Assembly (NCBI GenBank): GCA_040757655.1 | Contig: JBFLWV010000024.1 | Coordinates: forward strand, 1-16,988 | DNA: 16,988 nt | Source: 2-02-FULL-49-11 sp040757655 | Lineage (GTDB): Bacteria > Patescibacteriota > Patescibacteriia > 2-02-FULL-49-11 | Direction: 5' to 3' | Shown: one piece after another, positions 7,309 through 14,036 of the stretch | How positions within the stretch are numbered: the first letter of the stretch is position 1 | Layout: each line of letters starts with the position of its first letter | Made by a program: the position numbers and the translations under genes | Notes under the pieces: generated by a model | Told to the model about the DNA's origin: nothing | Database searches by the model: none | What the model saw: the letters and a program-made list of their open reading frames with translations, nothing else

Positions 7309-8847
7309 ATGTCCCAAGTATTGATCATTGATTTCGGCGCGCAGTATGCCCAGCTCATTGCTCGGAGGGTGCGGGAGCTCGGGTTTTCAGCAGAGCTTAT
7401 CTCGTTTACTGCCCCTTTAGAAACCCTCAGGCGGGCGCGGGCGTTCATACTTTCCGGCGGGCCAGCGTCAGTATATACGCTTGGCGCGCCGCGCATACGC
7501 AGGGAGGTATGTGATCTTGGCATACCCATCCTTGGCATTTGTTATGGACAGCAGCTTGCCTGTCACCTCATGGGCGGAAAAGTGAAAAAAATGAGGGAGA
7601 GGGAGTACGGGCCAGCGCGATTGAACATTATCCGCGCTTCGCCCATCACAGCGGGTATGCCAAAACATATGCGCGTGTGGATGTCTCATGGAGATGCGGT
7701 GGTCCGGCTCCCCAAGGGTTCCCATGCCTATGGCCTGACTGCGCATTCCCCCTTTGCTTTGGTGGGTGATAAGGAGAGAAAGATTTGGGGCGTACAATTC
7801 CACCCGGAGGTGACCCATACGGCGTATGGGATGAAGCTGCTCAATAATTTTCTCACTCGTATTGCAGATTTAAAAAAAGACTGGTCCATGCCGTCGTTTG
7901 TGAAGGGTGCAGTTGATGAAATGAAGGAAAAGGTAGGGAAGGGGTATGCGATTGCTGCACTCTCCGGAGGGATAGACTCTGCCGTGGCAACCGCGCTCGT
8001 GCATCGCGCCATTGGCCACCGGCTCATCGCCATGTTTATCAACCACGGCTTGCTCCGTGCAGGAGAAGAAGCGCAGGTTGAGGAGACGATGCGGCGAGTA
8101 CTACAAGCTGATTTACGGGTCGTGCGCGCGCAGGCGCTTTTTTTACGAAGACTTAAGGGAGTGAGCGATCCGGAAGAAAAGCGGAAAATCATTGGCCGCA
8201 CGTTTATCGAGGTATTCCAAAAGGAAGCGAGTCGCTTAAAGCCCAAGCCTAACTTTTTAGTGCAAGGTACGCTCTACCCTGACGTGATCGAATCGGCGAT
8301 GGCAGGCAGCGGGAAGACGGCAAGCACTATAAAGACGCACCACAATGTGGGAGGATTGCCTGAGACAATGCAACTGAAGCTGATAGAGCCGCTGCGCATG
8401 CTCTTTAAAGACGAGGTGCGGGAAGTTGGGAGATTGTTAGGATTGCCTTCAGAGGTTGTGGCACGGCAACCGTTCCCCGGGCCTGGGCTTGCGGTGCGGA
8501 TTATCGGCGAGGTTAGTGAAGAGCGTCTCCAAATCCTTAAGCACGCTGATGCGATTGTGCGCGACATACTTGACCCGCTCGCAAAAAAATTAAAGTTATG
8601 GCAGTATTATGCTGCGTTTCTACCTGAGGTTCGTTCTGTCGGGGTACAAGGGGATGAGCGCACGTACGCGCATCCGGTCGTCGTGCGGGCGGTAACCTCC
8701 GAGGATGCCATGACCGCAGACTGGGCGCGGATTCCCGAGAACGTGTTAGCAAGGATCTCTATGCGCATCACCAATGAGGTGCGCGGCATCAACCGCGTGC
8801 TCTATGATCTTACCTCCAAGCCCCCGGGGACGGTGGAGTGGGAGTGA
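7309..8847 (+). CDS. guaA: GMP synthase (glutamine-hydrolysing)
   Basis: 512 residues, full length. The class I glutamine amidotransferase domain (about 1-190) shows Cys78 in GICYGQQ, His165 and Glu167 in HPEV. The ATP-pyrophosphatase domain follows with the P-loop SGGIDS (219-224), and the C-terminal dimerisation domain ends in the usual hydrophobic/PPGTVEWE tail. It converts XMP, ATP and glutamine to GMP, completing the branch begun by guaB in the same block. The protein begins right at the first strand (SQVLIIDFGAQY), which fixes the ATG at 7309. No Shine-Dalgarno site is visible, and the hairpin repeat ends eight bases upstream. Confidence 0.97.
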   Translation: MSQVLIIDFGAQYAQLIARRVRELGFSAELISFTAPLETLRRARAFILSGGPASVYTLGAPRIRREVCDLGIPILGICYGQQLACHLMGGKVKKMREREYGPARLNIIRASPITAGMPKHMRVWMSHGDAVVRLPKGSHAYGLTAHSPFALVGDKERKIWGVQFHPEVTHTAYGMKLLNNFLTRIADLKKDWSMPSFVKGAVDEMKEKVGKGYAIAALSGGIDSAVATALVHRAIGHRLIAMFINHGLLRAGEEAQVEETMRRVLQADLRVVRAQALFLRRLKGVSDPEEKRKIIGRTFIEVFQKEASRLKPKPNFLVQGTLYPDVIESAMAGSGKTASTIKTHHNVGGLPETMQLKLIEPLRMLFKDEVREVGRLLGLPSEVVARQPFPGPGLAVRIIGEVSEERLQILKHADAIVRDILDPLAKKLKLWQYYAAFLPEVRSVGVQGDERTYAHPVVVRAVTSEDAMTADWARIPENVLARISMRITNEVRGINRVLYDLTSKPPGTVEWE

Positions 8848-8920
8848 GGCGCAACAGCCATAATGCAAAAGTCAAAAATCAAAAGTCAAAATGAAGGTAT
8901 TCCGTCCCGACTAGCTATAG

Positions 8921-9130
8921 AGGAAAACTTTTAGGAATATGATATCCCCGCCTCGGGTGCCGCCTTGCTTGCCGCCCCGATAGCAGCACCTTACGGTTCA
9001 CTACGGGGTTGACTCCACTCGCCACGTGCTCAAACAGCCTGCCCCGTAGAGTCGATCGGAGCGAGGCTCAAACGGGGTCCTCGCGGCGCAATACGGCGCC
9101 CTTCGGCTATCTACGTTTCAAGGATTTTGT
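8921..9130 (-). mobile_element. 210-bp insert with 6-bp flanking repeats (non-autonomous element)
   Basis: The segment is bounded on both sides by CTATAG (8915-8920 and 9131-9136). Removing the insert plus one CTATAG restores a 10-bp perfect stem with a GCTA loop, matching the architecture of the uninterrupted copy at 7208-7300. It is much richer in G/C than its flanks and has no ORF. No clear terminal inverted repeats are seen (AGGAAAAC at one end, ACAAAATCC at the other), so its mobilisation mechanism is unknown. The strand given is that of the structured RNA it may encode. Confidence 0.6.
8930..9125 (-). ncRNA. Structured RNA, candidate HEARO/omega-RNA relative
   Basis: Read on the minus strand the insert makes ordered helices. 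There is a GGCGC/GCGCC hairpin (about 9089-9104). CCCCGT pairs with ACGGGG, enclosing GAG/CTC (about 9045-9080). CCCCGTAG pairs with CTATCGGGG around an inner ACC-GUAA-GGT hairpin with a GNRA loop (about 8970-9007). A G/C-rich 3' part containing GGCGGCACCC follows. The helices are compact and the insert has no reading frame. The 3' block (CTGCTATCGGGGCGGCAAGC) resembles what I remember of HEARO, the RNA later named omega-RNA of IscB/IsrB nucleases, but I cannot check the alignment. No IscB/IsrB gene is in the window, so it would be an orphan copy. Boundaries are approximate. Confidence 0.45.
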
Positions 9131-9181
9131 CTATAGTCGGGACTCCATAATTTTGCATTTTGGATTTTGAATTAGGGTCGT

Positions 9182-11032
9182 ATGCTCTCTCCTGTTGATG
9201 AAATCAAATCGCGGCTGGATCTTGTCGACATCATCCAGGAATACGTGCCGCTGAAAGTCGCGGGCGCAAACCTGAAGGGTTTGTGTCCGTTTCACCGTGA
9301 AAAGACACCCTCCTTTATGGTGCACCGGGGAAGACAGATGTGGCATTGTTTTGGGTGCAACGTCGGTGGTGATATGTTTACGTTTATTCAGAAGATCGAG
9401 AACGTGGAATTTCCTGAAGCACTGGAGATTCTCGCAAAAAAAGCAAACGTGGAACTGAAGCGGGAAGATCCGCAGCTGCGCACCGAGCGCATGAGGCTGA
9501 AAGAGCTTCTCTCCCTGTCCGCACAATGGTACGCCGGTGTATTGAGGAGCCCCAAGGGCGCGGAAGCTTTGAGGTATTTGAAAGAAACACGCGCCTTAAC
9601 TGATACGAGTATTGAGGAGTGGTTGTTGGGATATGCACCGGATAGTTGGGAAGAACTGAGCCGCTTTTTGCGCATGAAAGGGTACCGCGACCAGGAAGTG
9701 GTGGCTGCTGGCTTAGCGATTCCGAGGCAGCAACAAGGAGGAGGAGTTTATCCCCACACCAAAGATTTCGGGGTGGGGGTGTATGACCGCTTTCGCGATC
9801 GTATCATGTTCCCTTTGCGCGACCACCATGGGGTGATTGTGGGGTTTACCGGCAGGCAGCTTAAGGAACATAAGGAGGAAGGCGGGAAGTACGTGAATAC
9901 CCCTGAAACCTTGTTGTATCATAAACGTGCAGTGCTCTTTGGACTTGATAAAGCAAAACAGGCAATACGCGAACGAGGATTTGCGTTAGTCGTGGAGGGA
10001 CAGATGGATGTTATTTCCTTATGGCAGGCAGGTTTCCGTAACGTTATTGCCTCGTCAGGCACTTCATTGAATCTTGAGGAATTACAACTAACCCTCTTAA
10101 GGCGCCTTACTGAAACCCTCGTGTTGTGTTTTGATGTGGATGTAGGGGGGGTGGGTGCGGCATTGCGTGGGCTGGAACTTGCATGGGCCGCAGGATTTGG
10201 GGTGAGACTGGCGCGCCTCCCGCGAGAACTTGGCAAAGACCCTGACGAAGTCGTGCGGAAGGACAAGGAGGCTTTTTTGGCGGCAGTGCAGGAGAGTGTG
10301 TCGATTCTCGAATATGTATTCACGCAGGCGCGCAGCTTGCACCCCAGCAATTCCGTCGAGGATAAAAAGGCGGTTGCAGGCGCCTTGCTTCCGTATTTGC
10401 TGAGGCTCGCAGACCCCATTGAGCGTGATCATTACCTGAAACGACTCTCAGAAGAGTTGCAGGTTTCTGAGCACGCGTTGCGTGAGGCGCTCGCGCGTGC
10501 CCGCCCCTCATCCCAGCCTCGGCAAGCCCAAGGAAATCTTACCGCCATCTCAACACCTCCCCTTCTGGAGAGCCTCGCAGAACGTATTATCTCCCTTCTC
10601 CTTACCGCCCCTTCTCTGATCCAGCACTCGGCTCAGATTCTTGCCCACAAGCACCTCCCCGCGTCCCATCAAGCGCTTTACAAGATAATGATTTCTTGGT
10701 ACAGTGAGTCTAGAATTCATACCAGCGAACATCTCATTACGACCATTGAAGCGTCTCAACCAGAGCTTCAAAAGCATGTCCATTTCCTCGCCACCCGCGG
10801 GGACCTCGAATACCAAGGGAGAAGCGAAACAGAGCTTCTCCAGGAAATCACATCTCTTGCACGGTCGCTGAAGCGGCTTGTGCTGAAAGAGCGTGTAGAG
10901 ACCCTCTCAAGACGTATCACGGAGCACGAGCGCATACACACATCTCTGACGGCATCTGAAAAGATTGCCGAGCTTGAGGCGTTGAGCAGGGAGTTCACGC
11001 AGCTGACGCAAGAGCTTGCGGAGCTGGAGTAA
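9182..11032 (+). CDS. dnaG: DNA primase
   Basis: 616 residues, the normal bacterial size. The CHC2 zinc-binding domain is at the N-terminus (Cys35, His38, Cys56, Cys59). The RNA-polymerase-like core follows (YDRFRDRIMFP, FTGRQL, KYVNTPET). The Toprim fold carries Glu272 in VVEGQMDV and Asp318/Asp320 in CFDVDVGG; the family form is closer to DGDxAG, so the second and later positions have drifted, but the metal ligands remain. The C-terminal part (about 430-616) is divergent and helical, as expected for the helicase-interaction domain. It makes RNA primers at the replication fork. About ten extra residues (near 190-200, bases 9740-9775), encoded by an imperfect inverted repeat, sit just before YDRFR. 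rpoD follows 103 bp downstream, the common primase-sigma pairing. It starts at ATG 9182 with no Shine-Dalgarno site. Confidence 0.95.
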   Translation: MLSPVDEIKSRLDLVDIIQEYVPLKVAGANLKGLCPFHREKTPSFMVHRGRQMWHCFGCNVGGDMFTFIQKIENVEFPEALEILAKKANVELKREDPQLRTERMRLKELLSLSAQWYAGVLRSPKGAEALRYLKETRALTDTSIEEWLLGYAPDSWEELSRFLRMKGYRDQEVVAAGLAIPRQQQGGGVYPHTKDFGVGVYDRFRDRIMFPLRDHHGVIVGFTGRQLKEHKEEGGKYVNTPETLLYHKRAVLFGLDKAKQAIRERGFALVVEGQMDVISLWQAGFRNVIASSGTSLNLEELQLTLLRRLTETLVLCFDVDVGGVGAALRGLELAWAAGFGVRLARLPRELGKDPDEVVRKDKEAFLAAVQESVSILEYVFTQARSLHPSNSVEDKKAVAGALLPYLLRLADPIERDHYLKRLSEELQVSEHALREALARARPSSQPRQAQGNLTAISTPPLLESLAERIISLLLTAPSLIQHSAQILAHKHLPASHQALYKIMISWYSESRIHTSEHLITTIEASQPELQKHVHFLATRGDLEYQGRSETELLQEITSLARSLKRLVLKERVETLSRRITEHERIHTSLTASEKIAELEALSREFTQLTQELAELE

Positions 11033-11135
11033 TTCATCGTATCGGAATTTCAATCTGTCTGCGTTCGTCAACGTCAACGCAAGCGTGAGGGTCTGCGTCA
11101 GTCCGCGATTAATGCCGAAGGCTTAATGTATTCCT
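11033..11135 (+). promoter_or_regulatory. dnaG-rpoD gap with hairpin and possible -10 box
   Basis: A small hairpin, ATTAA(T)GCC-GAA-GGCTTAAT, lies at about 11108-11127. TAATGT (11124-11129) sits six bases before the rpoD ATG, the same spacing as the guaB -10 box, but no -35 match is present. GCGTT/AACGC inverted words occur further upstream. Weak evidence only. Confidence 0.25.
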
Positions 11136-12359
11136 ATGAAGCACTCACGTAAGAAAGTAAAATTCCAAAGACGGCATCTGCGTACGCCCAAGCGCCACGT
11201 GTCCCGTACCCGGGCGCAGAGAGCCGTGCCGGTTCGTAAGCCGCGTGCAGGGGCGGAGGCGCCGCGCGCTGAATTGAGGCCGGATATTGAACAGGTGATC
11301 ATGAAAGCACGGTCCCGCGGCTTTGTGACCGAAATGGAGCTCCTCTATGCGTTTCCTCGTCTTGAGGATTACCTCGATCTCTTTGAAGAGACCATTGATA
11401 CACTGGAACAGGCAGGCATTCAGGTCATCGAACGGGATTTAGGACTCCTGGCGCGGCCGGAGGAACGTCAAAAGGTCCTGCGCGAAATGGGGCTGTCTGC
11501 AGACCAGAAACGTCTTGATTTGTCTGACATTTCTTCTGATTCCATCCAGATGTACCTTCGCGAGATTGGGAAAGTACCACTCTTGACACAAGAAGAAGAG
11601 CTGAGCCTTGCCAAGAAGAAAGAGCGGGGTGACCGCGAAGCGACCAAACGGCTGGTGGAAGCAAACCTGCGGCTGGTTGTGTCCATTGCAAAAAAATTCG
11701 TGGGGCGCGGGGGGCTCACGCTCCTCGACCTTATCCAAGAGGGAAACATCGGCCTCTTCAGGGCAGTTGAGAAATTTGATTATCGTAAGGGGTATAAATT
11801 TTCCACCTACGCGACATGGTGGATCAGGCAGGCAATCACGAGGGCGCTTGCAGACCAGTCCCGCACCATCCGCATCCCCGTGCACATGGTGGAGACTATC
11901 AATAAATTCCAGCAGGTGGAGCGGCAGTTGATCCAGGATTTGGGACGAGAACCTCTCCCAGAGGAGATTGCGGCAGAAATGGGTGAGGAGGTATCAAAGA
12001 TCCGTCACATCATTCAGATCTCGCAAGATACGGTGTCGCTCGAGACATCAGTGGGAGATGAAGGCGAAGATGAATCAAAGCTCGGTGATTTTATCGAAGA
12101 CGTGAAGACGATCACCCCATCGCAGGCAGCCGCTTTGCAGCTTTTGCGCGATCATGTGCGGCAGATCATTGCCGGGCTCTCACCGCGCGAGCAAAAGATT
12201 TTAGAGATGCGCTTTGGGCTCGTGGACGGCATTGCACACACCTTGGAAGAAGTGGGGCAGGAATTCGGCGTGACCCGGGAGCGCATCAGGCAGATCGAGG
12301 CAAAGGCACTGGAGAAGATCGAGACGCATACTGGTATGGCGAAATTGAAAGATTACTAA
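11136..12359 (+). CDS. rpoD: Primary RNA polymerase sigma factor (sigma-70)
   Basis: 407 residues, at the short end for a housekeeping sigma. The first 47 or so residues are strikingly basic (Lys/Arg-rich) and precede a region 1.1-like helical part (about 48-100). Region 1.2 reads DSIQMYLREIGKVPLLT (about 130-146). Region 2 is complete (NLRLVVSIAKKF, DLIQEGNIGL, KFSTYATWWIRQAI with the -10 reading and melting residues). Region 3 is at about 250-330. Region 4 has LSPREQKILEMRFG and the helix-turn-helix TLEEVGQEFGVTRERIRQIE that reads the -35 box. The large non-conserved region of proteobacterial RpoD is missing, as in Gram-positive SigA. The sequence says this sigma should recognise TTGACA/TATAAT-type promoters, in agreement with the boxes at 132-160 and 4899-4928. 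Confidence 0.96.
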   Translation: MKHSRKKVKFQRRHLRTPKRHVSRTRAQRAVPVRKPRAGAEAPRAELRPDIEQVIMKARSRGFVTEMELLYAFPRLEDYLDLFEETIDTLEQAGIQVIERDLGLLARPEERQKVLREMGLSADQKRLDLSDISSDSIQMYLREIGKVPLLTQEEELSLAKKKERGDREATKRLVEANLRLVVSIAKKFVGRGGLTLLDLIQEGNIGLFRAVEKFDYRKGYKFSTYATWWIRQAITRALADQSRTIRIPVHMVETINKFQQVERQLIQDLGREPLPEEIAAEMGEEVSKIRHIIQISQDTVSLETSVGDEGEDESKLGDFIEDVKTITPSQAAALQLLRDHVRQIIAGLSPREQKILEMRFGLVDGIAHTLEEVGQEFGVTRERIRQIEAKALEKIETHTGMAKLKDY

Positions 12360-12432
12360 TCGTGTAGACTTACGTATTTCAGAAGCAGGAGGTAAAAATA
12401 AATAGCCATTGTTCTTTAATAATATTAATTAT

Positions 12433-12458
12433 TCCGGGGTAGCTCAGTGGTAGAGCAG
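12433..12458 (+). pseudogene. 5' fragment of a tRNA (Asn-like)
   Basis: TCCGGGG acceptor strand, TA, and a complete D-arm (GCTC-AGTGGTA-GAGC) are present, then the sequence leaves any tRNA path. There is no anticodon arm, T-arm or matching CCCCGGA. The starting TCC and D-arm resemble the complete tRNA-Asn 51 bp downstream, with differences (GGGG versus GAGA, AGTGG versus AACGG). It looks like the left-over 5' part of a second tRNA, probably Asn. Confidence 0.65.
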
Positions 12459-12483
12459 TCCGCCCAAATTCTCTGGCTGACGG

Positions 12484-12555
12484 TCCGAGATAGCTCAACG
12501 GTAGAGCAGCTGCCTGTTAAGCAGTTGGTTCCGGGTTCGAATCCCGGTCTCGGAG
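12484..12555 (+). tRNA. tRNA-Asn (GTT)
   Basis: A full cloverleaf of 72 nt: acceptor TCCGAGA/TCTCGGA, D-arm GCTC/GAGC, anticodon stem GCTGC/GCAGT with loop CTGTTAA giving anticodon GTT, T-arm CCGGG-TTCGAAT-CCCGG, and discriminator G. The CCA end is not encoded. A terminator follows at 12567. The 3' end of the recombinase reading frame on the other strand overlaps it. Confidence 0.95.
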
Positions 12556-13956
12556 GAGTACGGGACAACGAGCGTACACGCGCTCGTTTTCTCTTTTATT
12601 TACAGGGTCGGGAAGAGGTTCTAACCGTTCTGAAACCGCTTGTACCTCTTGCGCCACCGTTCTCATGGGAAGCAGGGCATTTTCCAAGTCAATCGTGAGT
12701 TTTCGGTCTTTGAGTGAGAGTTTCGAACCAAGGCAGGAAAGTATCTGTCGTTTGAGCTCCAGAGAGCCTGTTTCAAACTTCTCTTTTGCCAAGCGCACGA
12801 AGGTGAACATGTCATCGGCGACTTCAAGCCAGCGGTCTACGCGGTTGCCTGTATCGGCGAGAAATTCTTCAAGGCGGTGCTTTTCCTTGGTCAGGTCTGA
12901 TTTCTTGGCGGTAAACTCCTCGTCGGTGATTTGCCCTGCTGCTCTCATATCAATCAAGCCATCCAGCTTCTTCACGCACAAGGTGTACTCGCGTTGTTGA
13001 GAAGCAAGGAGCGCGTTCCTGCCCTCTGATTCCTTCTCGTGCTGCACCCTAAACCACTTCATCGCCCACTCATGAAACTCAGGCGGTATCCGCAAGGAAT
13101 CAATCACGCCGGTGATCTGCCGGTGCAGGTCTTTGACCTCGGTGTTCCGCTGCGTGCAACGAGGATTTAATCGTTTGGTGCAATGGTAGTAAATATAGCA
13201 ATGAACATTGCCGTTTTTCTGGCGTTTGATCTTTTCTTCCGCCGTAATCGTCGAGCCGCACTCGCCGCACTTCAATAATCCAGTGAACTCGAAGATGTGG
13301 CTCTTTGGCCGCGGCCGTCCTTTCCTGCCGAGTAATATCTGGATACGGTCGTATTCCTCCGCAGTTATCATTGGTCGGTGCTTGCCTTCATACCAATTGC
13401 CGCTTCCTTGGGGAAACTCAAACATGCTGTAATAAAATGGCAGGGTAAAAGTTCGATAGAGCGTGGTGCGTGCGAGTCTTTTTCCGTTCGGGTGCCTAAA
13501 CCCCCACTCCTTGTTGGCGATCTCCATAATCTGGGGAACCGAATAATTACCCGTCAGCATAAGGTCGAACATTCTGCGGACGAGCGGGAAACATTCGGGG
13601 TCGGGCTTAATTTCTTTTAGGCCTTTCTTTCCATACGGATCATTCATGTATCCGAGCGGGGTATGATTAGGATACAGACCCATACTTGCTTTTTTCTTAA
13701 GCCCTCGTTTCACGTCTTCGCCTTTATTATCATTTTCTAACTTAGCCTGAGAACACAGAAGGTTTAGGAGAAACTTATCATTGGGCGTGTTGCGGAATAC
13801 CTGGCTGGGCGTTACCACTTCGATGAGCTTACCCTGATCCATGAGGTCAATAACCCAACCGGTATCCCGCGCATTGCGGGAGAGGCGATTTGGATGCCAC
13901 ACGAGTATGCCCTGCGCTTCTCCGCGTTCAATCATATCCATGACTTCGCTGAACAC
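12517..13956 (-). CDS. Large serine recombinase, N-terminally truncated
   Basis: 479 residues from GTG 13956, although the recombinase-like frame goes on upstream to about 14040 (..KLKIIAEKTESKTAKKPGRQ..). Visible parts: the second half of the resolvase catalytic domain (GEAQGILVWHPNRLSRN), the Recombinase domain (GLYPNHTPLGYM... to about 200), a zinc ribbon (CGECGS...YYHC...RC, about 235-270), and a coiled-coil C-terminal part. The first 50 or so residues with the YxRxS nucleophile serine are missing, because the frame runs into the transposase gene at about 14035. It should therefore be catalytically dead. The C-terminal RDSNPEPTA is translation of the antisense of tRNA-Asn and its terminator, so the true end is probably lost too. 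Such enzymes integrate mobile elements by site-specific recombination. Its position against a tRNA pair suggests that this was the integrase of an element inserted there. Confidence 0.85.
   Translation of the reverse strand: MFSEVMDMIERGEAQGILVWHPNRLSRNARDTGWVIDLMDQGKLIEVVTPSQVFRNTPNDKFLLNLLCSQAKLENDNKGEDVKRGLKKKASMGLYPNHTPLGYMNDPYGKKGLKEIKPDPECFPLVRRMFDLMLTGNYSVPQIMEIANKEWGFRHPNGKRLARTTLYRTFTLPFYYSMFEFPQGSGNWYEGKHRPMITAEEYDRIQILLGRKGRPRPKSHIFEFTGLLKCGECGSTITAEEKIKRQKNGNVHCYIYYHCTKRLNPRCTQRNTEVKDLHRQITGVIDSLRIPPEFHEWAMKWFRVQHEKESEGRNALLASQQREYTLCVKKLDGLIDMRAAGQITDEEFTAKKSDLTKEKHRLEEFLADTGNRVDRWLEVADDMFTFVRLAKEKFETGSLELKRQILSCLGSKLSLKDRKLTIDLENALLPMRTVAQEVQAVSERLEPLPDPVNKRENERVYARCPVLLRDRDSNPEPTA
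12567..12600 (+). terminator. Intrinsic terminator of tRNA-Asn
   Basis: AACGAGCG (12567-12574), a six-base loop, CGCTCGTT (12581-12588), then a T-rich tail (TTCTCTTTTATT). It is 12 bp after the tRNA and lies inside the antisense recombinase frame. Confidence 0.75.
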
Positions 13957-14036
13957 TTGACGACCAGGTTTTTTTGCCGTTTTTGATTCAGTCTTCTCCG
14001 CGATAATTTTAAGCTTCTTGTCCTCATCATCGGCTT

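Larger units (their letters stand above)
8861..9175. repeat. A/T-rich hairpin repeat, copy 3, interrupted by an insert
   Basis: The outer arms are those of copy 2: AAAATGAAGGTATTCCGTCC on the left (to about 8908) and CGGGACTCCATAATTTTG on the right (from about 9139). The stem here is GTCCCGACTA (8904-8913) with TAGTCGGGAC (9134-9143). Without the insert, the stem would close on a four-base loop, GCTA. The gap of 334 bp between guaA and dnaG contains only this repeat and its insert; I see no protein gene in it. Confidence 0.75.

Noticed and set aside
8848..9181. Group I/II intron or CRISPR-like array between guaA and dnaG
   Set aside because: There are no spaced direct repeats, no intron domain V-like end and no reading frame; the repeat-plus-insert explanation fits the borders.
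12385..12400. Strong AGGAGG Shine-Dalgarno-like sequence before the tRNA
   Set aside because: No start codon or reading frame follows at a useful distance.
12433..12555. One intron-containing or fused tRNA spanning both copies
   Set aside because: The first copy has no partner for its GGGG acceptor strand, and the second is complete on its own.
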